DNA from: Marinifilaceae bacterium
GTDB taxonomy: Bacteria > Bacteroidota > Bacteroidia > Bacteroidales > Marinifilaceae
NCBI GenBank assembly: GCA_016936255.1
Contig: JAFGYE010000070.1
Span: forward strand, 1-64,000
Length of the DNA stretch: 64,000 nucleotides
Direction: 5' to 3'
Below are positions 1 to 6,511 of the stretch, one piece after another (position 1 is the stretch's first letter; every line of letters starts with the position of its first letter). The translations under genes were made by a program, and so were the position numbers. A model generated the notes under the pieces. It was not told the origin of the DNA, did not search any database, and saw only the letters and a program-made list of their open reading frames with translations.

Positions 1-31
1 AAAAACCAGGCACCTTCCGTTGAAAGCGGTG

Positions 32-39
32 CAAAGATA
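32..39 (-). promoter_or_regulatory. Possible -7 promoter element reading out of the window
   Basis: The minus strand reads TATCTTTG here, an exact match to the Bacteroidota -7 consensus TAnnTTTG. No good TTTG lies 18-21 nt upstream, so only half of the promoter is supported. It would drive a minus-strand gene to the left of the window. Confidence 0.3.
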
Positions 40-140
40 AACCATTATTTCTCCCAATTCCTAATCAAAATTGAAAAGTTTTTCAAAATTTACCTTAAAT
101 CCCTGATAACATGAACGTATAATTTTAATGGGAAATTAAA

Positions 141-337
141 TTAGCGAATACTTTGTGATGATGTCGGGAAAAACATCCTTCGCTAACAATGGTAAATCTC
201 CACCATTAGGGATAGAAGCGATATCCTTTTAATGAGGAACGAAGTAAAAGATTTAGCGAATAGCCCGACCAATTACCCTAATTTTTTAACTGGTAATTGG
301 AAATGGCCTGATTAAAATTGAAAATTTTAGGCTTTTT
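141..337 (+). ncRNA. Candidate structured non-coding RNA with its own terminator
   Basis: No credible gene fills bases 1-413, but this part folds well by eye. An outer helix GTCGGG (163-168) pairs with CCCGAC (264-269). An inner 8-bp helix TTCGCTAA (179-186) pairs with TTAGCGAA (253-260). Inside it lie three hairpins: AATGGT/ACCATT (188-193/202-207), GGATA/TATCC (210-214/222-226) and TTTT/AAAA (227-230/246-249), which makes a multi-way junction. A perfect 9-bp stem (269-277/292-300) and a terminator-like stem with a T run follow. TTAGCGAA at 141-148 could compete for the inner helix. The sequence resembles a conserved Bacteroidota RNA I half remember (possibly the Flavo-1 motif), but that name is unverified. 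The strand is inferred from the terminator. It could instead be a leader of the glycosyltransferase gene at 414. Confidence 0.55.
306..337 (+). terminator. Terminator-like hairpin ending the RNA candidate
   Basis: GCCT (306-309) pairs with AGGC (329-332) and AAAATT (314-319) with AATTTT (323-328), followed directly by five T. It sits between the structured RNA and the glycosyltransferase start, which suggests that the RNA is a separate transcript. Confidence 0.5.
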
Positions 338-413
338 AACTATCGTTCGGAAAAGATTTTAGGTAGATATACTATCTTCGTATTGCAAATTGTTTTTAAC
401 ACATTAATCTCTC

Positions 414-1145
414 ATGGTGACGAATCGTATTGTTATTATACCAACTTACAACGAAAAAGAAAACATTGAAGCGATTGTAAGGAAGGTTTTTTCGCTGGAT
501 ACAGCTTTTGATATTCTTATTATAGAAGATAACTCGCCGGACGGAACTGCAGCTATTGTAAAGAAACTGCAAAATGAGTTTTCGCAACTACATATTATAG
601 AACGTAAGGGCAAGCTTGGTTTGGGAACAGCATATATTACCGGTTTTAAGTGGGCGTTGGAGCACAAATATGAATATGTGTTCGAAATGGATGCGGATTT
701 TTCGCACAATCCTGAAGATTTAGTTCACTTATATAAGGCTTGTTCGGAAAAAGGTGGTGATATGGCTATTGGTTCGCGCTACGTTTCCGGTGTAAATGTT
801 GTAAATTGGCCTATGGGTAGGGTATTAATGTCGTATTTTGCATCAAAATATGTCCGGTTTGTAACGGGCATGAAGATTCATGATGCCACAGCCGGCTTTA
901 AATGCTACACAAGAAAGGTGTTGGAAACGATTAATTTGGATAACATCCGATTTAAAGGTTATGCTTTTCAGATTGAAATGAAGTTTACGACCTGGAAATT
1001 TGGTTTCAATATTATTGAAGTACCAATTATTTTTACAGACAGAACTCAGGGAACCTCTAAAATGAGTGGTGGAATTTTTAATGAAGCCGTTTGGGGAGTA
1101 ATTAAAATGAAGTTAAGAAGCTTTTTCACCAAATACGAAAGATAG
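414..1145 (+). CDS. Family 2 glycosyltransferase, polyprenol-phosphate sugar synthase (DPM1-like)
   Basis: A 243-residue soluble GT-A fold glycosyltransferase. The N-terminus has the GT2 pattern VIIPTYNE and a nucleotide-binding EDNSPDGT stretch. The metal-binding acidic motif MDADFSHNPED lies near residue 92, as in dolichol-phosphate mannosyltransferases, and the acceptor-side GSRYVSG and AGFKCY motifs follow. There is no membrane domain, so it is the short DPM1-like form that loads a sugar, probably mannose, onto a polyprenyl phosphate at the inner membrane. The ATG at 414 begins right at the conserved N-terminus. It lies 90 bases before pyrC on the same strand; this pairing is common in Bacteroidota. 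The sugar specificity cannot be read from sequence. Confidence 0.85.
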   Translation: MVTNRIVIIPTYNEKENIEAIVRKVFSLDTAFDILIIEDNSPDGTAAIVKKLQNEFSQLHIIERKGKLGLGTAYITGFKWALEHKYEYVFEMDADFSHNPEDLVHLYKACSEKGGDMAIGSRYVSGVNVVNWPMGRVLMSYFASKYVRFVTGMKIHDATAGFKCYTRKVLETINLDNIRFKGYAFQIEMKFTTWKFGFNIIEVPIIFTDRTQGTSKMSGGIFNEAVWGVIKMKLRSFFTKYER

Positions 1146-1235
1146 ATTTGAAATGCATCAGTCAAGATTAACTTGGCAGACTATTTCATAAATTCTAAAT
1201 CTATGTAACCTTATACTATAACTTAAACAAGCAAA

Positions 1236-2576
1236 ATGTCGACTTATCTTATAAAGAACGCCTTGATTATTAATGAAGGCAAAAAGTTTGCGGGAAGTGT
1301 TCTTATAAAAAATCAGCTAATTGAAGAAATATATACTTCATCTCCTGAAGTTACAGATAAGAATTGGACTGTTATTGATGCTGCCGGAAAATTACTGATT
1401 CCGGGTGTTATTGATGATCAGGTTCATTTTCGTGATCCGGGAATGCCACAAAAAGGCGATTTATACAGCGAATCGAGAGCCGCCGTTGCCGGGGGAACTA
1501 CCTCCTTTATGGACATGCCCAATGTGAAACCACAAACTGTAACTCAGGAATTACTAACTGAACGCTATAAATTGGGTGCTGAAAAATCTTTGGCAAACTA
1601 CTCCTTTTATATGGGTGCTACAAACACAAACCTGGAGGAAATTTTAAAAACTGATCCTAAAACGGTTTGTGGTATTAAAATATTTATGGGTTCGTCGACT
1701 GGGAATATGTTGGTAGATGATATTGATACCCTTTCGCAGATTTTTGAAAAATCGCCCATGTTGATCGCAACCCATTGTGAAGACACTCCCACTATTGATA
1801 AAAATCAGGCTGAATATCAGAAAAAATTCGGTGATGACATTCCTATGGAGTATCATGGTGTGATAAGAAGTGCCGAGGCGTGCTACAAATCTTCTTCGAA
1901 AGCCATTGAACTGGCGAAAAAATTCAATACCCGCTTGCATATTTTGCATTTGTCGACTGCCATCGAAATGGATTTGTTTGACAATTCGATTCCCGCAAAG
2001 GACAAAAGAATTACCAGTGAGGTTTGTGTTCACCATTTGTGGTTTGATGATAAAGATTATCTGACTAAGAAATCGAGAATCAGATGGAATCCTGCAATTA
2101 AGACAAAAAAAGATCAGGATGCACTTTGGGAAGCGCTTTTGGATGATCGGTTGGATGTTGTTGCGACAGACCATGCTCCTCACACTCCTGAAGAAAAGGA
2201 TGGCAATTATATGCAGGCTGCCGGCGGTGGTCCGTTGGTTCAGCACTCTTTAATTGCTATGATGGAACAAGCACGTAGAGGAAAAATCAGCATGGAAAAA
2301 GTAGTGGAGAAAATGTGCCACACTCCGGCTGAAATTTTTCAGGTTGAAAAACGTGGATTTATACGCAAAGGATACTATGCCGATTTGGTTCTTTTAAAAG
2401 AAGATGACTGGACGGCTACCAATGCCAATTCGTTATACAAATGTGGATGGACTCCTTTTGATGGCGAGAAATTCCAATATAAAGTAGACAAAACCTTTGT
2501 TAATGGACATTTGGCCTACGACAATGGTGTATTTGATGACAGTACTAAAGGAATGAGTCTGAGTTTTGAAAGGTAG
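1236..2576 (+). CDS. pyrC: Dihydroorotase (class I), pyrimidine biosynthesis
   Basis: Catalyses reversible cyclisation of N-carbamoyl-L-aspartate to dihydroorotate in de novo pyrimidine synthesis. At 446 residues it has the usual class I length. Visible amidohydrolase motifs are VHFRDPG (the metal-binding HxR), the probable carboxylated-lysine segment GIKIFMG, THCED and HILHLST carrying metal histidines, and ATDHAPHT with the catalytic aspartate. The ATG at 1236 gives a start right before the beta-sandwich strand. All catalytic residues that I can place are present, so it is likely active rather than a non-catalytic paralogue. A heptad-repeat tract follows its stop codon. Confidence 0.93.
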   Translation: MSTYLIKNALIINEGKKFAGSVLIKNQLIEEIYTSSPEVTDKNWTVIDAAGKLLIPGVIDDQVHFRDPGMPQKGDLYSESRAAVAGGTTSFMDMPNVKPQTVTQELLTERYKLGAEKSLANYSFYMGATNTNLEEILKTDPKTVCGIKIFMGSSTGNMLVDDIDTLSQIFEKSPMLIATHCEDTPTIDKNQAEYQKKFGDDIPMEYHGVIRSAEACYKSSSKAIELAKKFNTRLHILHLSTAIEMDLFDNSIPAKDKRITSEVCVHHLWFDDKDYLTKKSRIRWNPAIKTKKDQDALWEALLDDRLDVVATDHAPHTPEEKDGNYMQAAGGGPLVQHSLIAMMEQARRGKISMEKVVEKMCHTPAEIFQVEKRGFIRKGYYADLVLLKEDDWTATNANSLYKCGWTPFDGEKFQYKVDKTFVNGHLAYDNGVFDDSTKGMSLSFER

Positions 2577-2579
2577 AAA

Positions 2580-2628
2580 TGAGATTTGAGAAATAAGAAA
2601 AAAGGTAAAAGTAAAAAGGTGAAATTTT
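2580..2628 (+). repeat. Degenerate heptanucleotide repeat tract
   Basis: Seven consecutive 7-bp units, starting TGAGATT, TGAGAAA, TAAGAAA and decaying to AAAGGTA-like units, fill the gap between pyrC and the next gene. The same TGAGATK heptad occurs at 6443, 11451 and 18500. The tract overlaps the presumed ribosome-binding region of the following lipoprotein gene. Confidence 0.6.
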
Positions 2629-2634
2629 CAAAAT

Positions 2635-3132
2635 ATGAAACACTATAATCTTATAGTTACAGCTCTGATTTTTTCAGGGCTGTTTTTGTTTTCCTGCCAG
2701 CAGAAAGACACTGTTGAAAACAAAGAATATTCTGGTGTGAAAATCGCCAATCCTATTATTTATGAGGTTTTGGTGACTAATCCAAATCCGGAAGATGATT
2801 GGAAAACTGAATGCCTTGCAAATACCAACATTAAGGAATTGGCGAAAGACATTATTAAAGCAGTAAGAAACGGCGACTTAGCTACCTTTGATTATTACGA
2901 CAATCATCAGCTATCAAAACCAGAACTGGAGAAAATAATCGCTGAAAGTGATTTAATCAATCATATCGGAAAAATACAGTTTGAGGAGGAATGGTTTTGG
3001 GATTCGAAAAAGCTTTCTCTTAAAAAGAGAGTTAAAAAAATGATGTTTGGCTACGAGATATATGATGCTCTGGGAAAAGTCAAAGGATACAAAGCCAGTT
3101 TTGTGGTGAATTTAGACGCTGATAAAAAATGA
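2635..3132 (+). CDS. Lipoprotein of unknown function with a GldN-like tail
   Basis: A 165-residue protein starting with a lipoprotein signal: a hydrophobic stretch, then a lipobox ending LFSC with Cys21. The mature protein is hydrophilic. The C-terminal third (pattern FEEEWFWD, then GYEIYD, then KGYKASFVV) recalls the tail of GldN/PorN, the type IX secretion-gliding subunit (EDWFFD, YD, RGYKPLF), but the protein is much shorter and lies away from other gld genes. I infer a possible shared fold, not function. It lies 58 bases downstream of pyrC on the same strand and could be co-transcribed. An outer-membrane or periplasmic anchor is expected. Confidence 0.6.
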   Translation: MKHYNLIVTALIFSGLFLFSCQQKDTVENKEYSGVKIANPIIYEVLVTNPNPEDDWKTECLANTNIKELAKDIIKAVRNGDLATFDYYDNHQLSKPELEKIIAESDLINHIGKIQFEEEWFWDSKKLSLKKRVKKMMFGYEIYDALGKVKGYKASFVVNLDADKK

Positions 3133-3228
3133 TATTTTGTAATTCTTACAGATTTTAAAACAAAAACAATTAGTCTTTGTCCAAAATTAATACTTCTAAA
3201 TAAATTCCTCTATTTATGAATTTCCATC

Positions 3229-3236
3229 TATTTTTG
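3229..3236 (+). promoter_or_regulatory. Candidate -7 element for the dehydrogenase gene
   Basis: TATTTTTG matches TAnnTTTG 72 bases before the start codon at 3308. No clear -33 TTTG is visible at the right distance. Confidence 0.4.
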
Positions 3237-3307
3237 CAAAACTTAAAATACAAATCAACAGGAATCTCCCACTTGATTCTTGATCCTTTTATCATGATAC
3301 TTATAAA

Positions 3308-4249
3308 ATGAAAGTACTATTTATAGATTCAACTCATGGGCGACTAAGAGAAATGCTTGAAGAAGCAGGGTTTGAATGCACTTACGCTCCTGAAAAGAAC
3401 AAAGAAGAACTTTTGGCAATTTTTCATGAGTTCGACGGCTTTATTATCCGCAGCAAATTCAAATTGAACAAAGAAGAATTAGACCACGCCACCAATCTGA
3501 AATTTATTGGCCGTGTGGGTGCCGGATTGGAAAACATTGATGTTGACTACGCCGAAAGCAAAGGGATTAGATGCTTTAATGCTCCGGAAGGAAACAGGGA
3601 TGCGGTAGGCGAACATGCTGTTGGTATGTTGCTTACTCTTTTCAACAACTTGTGCCGGTGCAATTGGGAAGTTCGCAATGGAATGTGGCGACGGGAAGAA
3701 AACCGAGGCATCGAAATAAAAGGGAAAACCATTGGTATTATTGGATACGGAAATATGGGCGGTGCTTTTGCTCAACGCTTAAAAGGCTTCGGTTGCAAAG
3801 TTATTGCCTACGACAAATACAAATTCGATTATTCGGATGAGTTTTGTGAAGAAAAACAGATGGAAGACTTGTTTGAACAATGTGATGTTTTGAGTTTGCA
3901 TGTTCCGCAAACCGACGAAACGATGTTTATGGTGAATGATGAATTCCTGAATAAATTTAAAAAGCCAATCTACCTTATTAATACGGCTCGAGGAAAAGTA
4001 GTTCGCATTGCTGATTTGGTGAAAAATTTGGATTCCGGACAGGTGAAAGGTGCTTGTTTGGATGTATTGGAATATGAGAAAACTTCTTTCGAAGATTTAC
4101 ATGCCTCGGAATTGCCTGCTGAATTTCAATATTTGATTGAATCGGAAAAAGTATTGCTGAGTCCGCATGTTGGTGGCTGGACACATGAATCGAATATAAA
4201 ACTATCGAAAGTTACGGCTCAAAAGATTATTGATGAGTTTGGAAAATAG
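3308..4249 (+). CDS. NAD-dependent D-2-hydroxyacid dehydrogenase (phosphoglycerate dehydrogenase-like)
   Basis: A 313-residue D-isomer-specific dehydrogenase. The Rossmann nucleotide motif GIIGYGNMG lies near residue 146. The catalytic triad is present as Arg in NTARGK, Glu in LDVLEYE and His in SPHVGG. There is no C-terminal ACT or ASB regulatory domain, so if it is a 3-phosphoglycerate dehydrogenase it is the short, unregulated form; glycerate or other 2-ketoacid reduction is equally possible. It is a single gene followed by a strong bidirectional terminator. The substrate is not determinable here. Confidence 0.8.
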   Translation: MKVLFIDSTHGRLREMLEEAGFECTYAPEKNKEELLAIFHEFDGFIIRSKFKLNKEELDHATNLKFIGRVGAGLENIDVDYAESKGIRCFNAPEGNRDAVGEHAVGMLLTLFNNLCRCNWEVRNGMWRREENRGIEIKGKTIGIIGYGNMGGAFAQRLKGFGCKVIAYDKYKFDYSDEFCEEKQMEDLFEQCDVLSLHVPQTDETMFMVNDEFLNKFKKPIYLINTARGKVVRIADLVKNLDSGQVKGACLDVLEYEKTSFEDLHASELPAEFQYLIESEKVLLSPHVGGWTHESNIKLSKVTAQKIIDEFGK

Positions 4250-4263
4250 AGATGTTTAGAACA

Positions 4264-4296
4264 AAAAACTCCGCCCAAAGCGGAGTTTTTTTTATT
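4264..4296. terminator. Bidirectional intrinsic terminator between convergent genes
   Basis: The 11-bp stem AAAAACTCCGC (4264-4274) pairs with GCGGAGTTTTT (4280-4290), loop CCAAA, then more T. A run of A on the left makes it work for the minus strand too. It separates the dehydrogenase (plus) from the barrel-like protein (minus). Confidence 0.85.
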
Positions 4297-4310
4297 TGTA
4301 ATTGTAAATT

Positions 4311-4850
4311 CTAAAATCCATAAGCCATGCCGATTCCAAAGTAATGGTAAGCCTCATCGGTTAATTCAATTTCAGCTTCCATAATTAGCGACCATCCATT
4401 TCCTACAGCAACTCTTATGCCGATTGGAACCCAAAGCGGGATTGTAGTTTCATCGCCAAAATTAATATCCATGTCTAATCCGGTAATCAATTTTGTGCCT
4501 GATGCCAGGGGAACCGTTACATTTGCTGTTCCATCGAAACCAAAATCATGAAAATGATGAGCTCCTGCAGCTAAAGAAAGGTTCTTGCTGATTCCAAACT
4601 CGACATCGCCACCGTAGTAGGTTTCATCGCCAAAAGCACCAATTTTTGCTCCCAAATCAACATTATTGCCAATGCCTACTCCAGCATGAAAAAACATTAA
4701 AAATTCATTCGATCCATTGGATACCAACATCGAAGGTTCAAATCCAATTGACGCCTCACCACTTTTTAAAATTCCTGATGTATTAAAAATTTGGGCATTC
4801 GAAAATGCAGCAACAAATAAAAACATCAGTACAAATAGTATTCTCTTCAT
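4311..4850 (-). CDS. Secreted outer-membrane beta-barrel-like protein
   Basis: A protein of 179 residues from the preferred ATG at 4850; an upstream in-frame ATG at 4868 would add six residues in front of a clean signal peptide (MKRILFVLMF up to SNAQ). The rest is glycine-rich with alternating short strands (GVGIGNNVDLGAKIGAFG, then GDVEFGISKNLSLAAG) and ends in GMAYGF; a terminal phenylalanine is typical of outer-membrane barrels. I do not recognise a named family. It is a stand-alone gene, convergent with the dehydrogenase. TATTTTTG at 4934-4941 (minus) is a possible -7 box. Confidence 0.6.
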   Translation of the reverse strand: MKRILFVLMFLFVAAFSNAQIFNTSGILKSGEASIGFEPSMLVSNGSNEFLMFFHAGVGIGNNVDLGAKIGAFGDETYYGGDVEFGISKNLSLAAGAHHFHDFGFDGTANVTVPLASGTKLITGLDMDINFGDETTIPLWVPIGIRVAVGNGWSLIMEAEIELTDEAYHYFGIGMAYGF

Positions 4851-5109
4851 TTCAATAAACTTTATCATTCTCTGTCAAAAACACTTCAATCTCTATTTTA
4901 TTGTGTATTCGCTGAAAACTCAAGGTGCATAATCAAAAATAAATCGTACATAATTCTAAAATATTACTTATACGATTTTCTTTGTAAATTTAATAAAAAG
5001 CTACACATAATTTTAAATAGCTGTGCAGGATTAATTCACAAAACTCATCATTGATGTGCTTCCCGTCAACATTTAAATATTTCCCATCAATAAACTAATC
5101 CTTCCTCTC

Positions 5110-5257
5110 TGAGCCAAAGGAATTTCCATACTGAGAAATGAGGGCCACTTTGTGAGAGGAAGCGTTCCAATCTTGAGAAATGAGGGCGAAATGGTGAGAA
5201 ATTAGGATGCCGATGTGAAAGGAACAGGTGACTTTATAAGAAGGAAGCGTCCCATTT
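5110..5257 (+). repeat. 21-bp tandem repeat array (seven units)
   Basis: Units start with TGAG or a close variant at 5110, 5132, 5153, 5174, 5195, 5216 and 5237. Six are exactly 21 bp and the first is 22. The best-conserved half is TGAGAAATGAGGGC. Each unit can be split into three heptads, the first of which resembles the TGAGATK heptad found elsewhere in this window. No ORF runs through it. Confidence 0.7.
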
Positions 5258-5363
5258 AATCCGAAAAAAAAAAGCTAATCAAGTAAAAACAAAAAGAGAC
5301 TTCCCCTTGCGGGATCGTTTTCTAACTAACAACTGATGAATACGAATTACAAATCCTGTTGCC

Positions 5364-5395
5364 CCTTAACCCCTGATTACAAATCAGGGGTAAGG
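5364..5395. repeat. REP-like palindrome with GATTACAAATC core
   Basis: CCTTAACCCCTGATT (5364-5378), a three-base loop, and AATCAGGGGTAAGG (5382-5395) make a long stem with one bulged A. The GATTACAAATC centre is the kind seen in dispersed palindromes linked to REP-associated tyrosine transposases in Bacteroidota (from memory). There is no T tail, so it is not a typical terminator. No transposase gene is in the window. Confidence 0.5.
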
Positions 5396-5473
5396 CCTCA
5401 GATCTTGAGCTTCTGGGTTTAATTTGATACTCGATGCTTCTTTTTTCGAAGGAAAAAATAAAGCTTAACGTAT

Positions 5474-6433
5474 TTAATAGATTGCCTTGGCTATTTCTTT
5501 CACACAATCGGATGCCATAAGGGTATAAAAATGCAAGGAAGGAACCCCGTGCTGAATCAATTCTTTTCCTTGCTGAATTCCCCACTCTATTCCCACTTGC
5601 TTCACCTCATCGTTGGTTTTGCATTTACGAACTTCGGCAGCTAATGCTTCAGGAATATCGGTTTTAAAAATCTGCGGAAGCACTGTTAGTTGGCTTAATG
5701 CAGATATTGGCTTAATTCCCGGAACAACAGGAACTGTAATACCGGCATCGCGTACTTTCTTTACAAAATCAAAGAATTTCTGATTATCGAAGAACATTTG
5801 CGTAACGATGTATTCGGCTCCGGCATCCACTTTCTTTTTCAACCAATATATATCAGAATCAATATTTGGAGCTTCTTCGTGTTTTTCAGGATATCCGGCC
5901 GTACCAAAAGAAAAAGGTGTTGCAAAAGGCTCAACATGTGTACCATCTAAAAACTCGCCTTTGTTGATATTATTTACCTGATGAATCAAATCAATAGCAT
6001 ATTTGTGTTCTCCTTCGCTGGAAATAAAAGCATGACGGGATGATGAATCTCCGCGAAGCAATAAAACATCATGAATATCCAGAAAATTTAAATCCAACAA
6101 AGCATTTTCAGTTTCTTCAGGTAAAAATCCACTGCAAATTACATGTGGAACTACCGTAATTTTATATTCATTTTTAATGGCCGCGGCAACTGCTACTGTT
6201 CCCGGACGCTTTCGTGTAATTTTTTTCTCGATTACTCCACTCGCCGACTCGGTAAATACCATTTCATCGCGATGTGCTGTAATATTGATATACTTCGGAT
6301 CAAATTCCTTCAGCTTATCAATAGTATTAAAGACTTTATATATGCTGTTTCCACGCAAAGGTGGCAACAATTCAAAAGAGAAATGTGTGGTTTTATTCTC
6401 AATTGCCTGGTTTAATAGTTCGATTACTTTCAT
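5474..6433 (-). CDS. metF: 5,10-methylenetetrahydrofolate reductase
   Basis: Reduces 5,10-methylene-THF to 5-methyl-THF, the methyl donor for methionine synthase. At 319 residues it has the usual length of bacterial MetF. The TIM-barrel FAD enzyme signatures are visible: SFELLPP near the N-terminus, YINITAHRDE, the GDSSS segment after LLLRGD, and GAEYIVTQMFFDN where substrate and FAD contacts lie. It is the last gene of the methionine operon, 78 bases after metH, the gap being filled by heptad repeats. Pairing with metH supports supply of methyl-THF in situ. Confidence 0.92.
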   Translation of the reverse strand: MKVIELLNQAIENKTTHFSFELLPPLRGNSIYKVFNTIDKLKEFDPKYINITAHRDEMVFTESASGVIEKKITRKRPGTVAVAAAIKNEYKITVVPHVICSGFLPEETENALLDLNFLDIHDVLLLRGDSSSRHAFISSEGEHKYAIDLIHQVNNINKGEFLDGTHVEPFATPFSFGTAGYPEKHEEAPNIDSDIYWLKKKVDAGAEYIVTQMFFDNQKFFDFVKKVRDAGITVPVVPGIKPISALSQLTVLPQIFKTDIPEALAAEVRKCKTNDEVKQVGIEWGIQQGKELIQHGVPSLHFYTLMASDCVKEIAKAIY

Positions 6434-6442
6434 TGGTTAAAT

Positions 6443-6477
6443 TTAGATGTGAGATATTGGATTTGAGAAATAAGATT
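6443..6477 (+). repeat. Heptanucleotide repeat between metH and metF
   Basis: Five consecutive 7-bp units TTAGATG, TGAGATA, TTGGATT, TGAGAAA, TAAGATT on the plus strand, antisense to the operon. Same family as 2580, 11451 and 18500. Confidence 0.6.
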
Positions 6478-6511
6478 CATTCCCGATACAACCAATTCTC
6501 ATAAATCATAT

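Larger units (their letters stand above)
4851..5473. other. Long intergenic region with repeats, no gene seen
   Basis: About 620 bases between the barrel-like gene and metF. It holds the 21-bp tandem array (5110-5257), a REP-like palindrome (5364-5395) and otherwise AT-rich sequence. I see no convincing ORF. It is the 3' flank of the whole methionine operon, yet no classical T-tailed terminator is obvious. Confidence 0.6.

Noticed and set aside
1644-2246. 200-codon minus-strand ORF inside pyrC
   Set aside because: Shadow of the dihydroorotase gene; composition and lack of motifs argue against it.
3216-3311. 31-codon ORF ending on the dehydrogenase start (ATGA overlap)
   Set aside because: The candidate -7 box at 3229-3236 lies inside it, so its start codon would be outside the transcript; the peptide shows no pattern.
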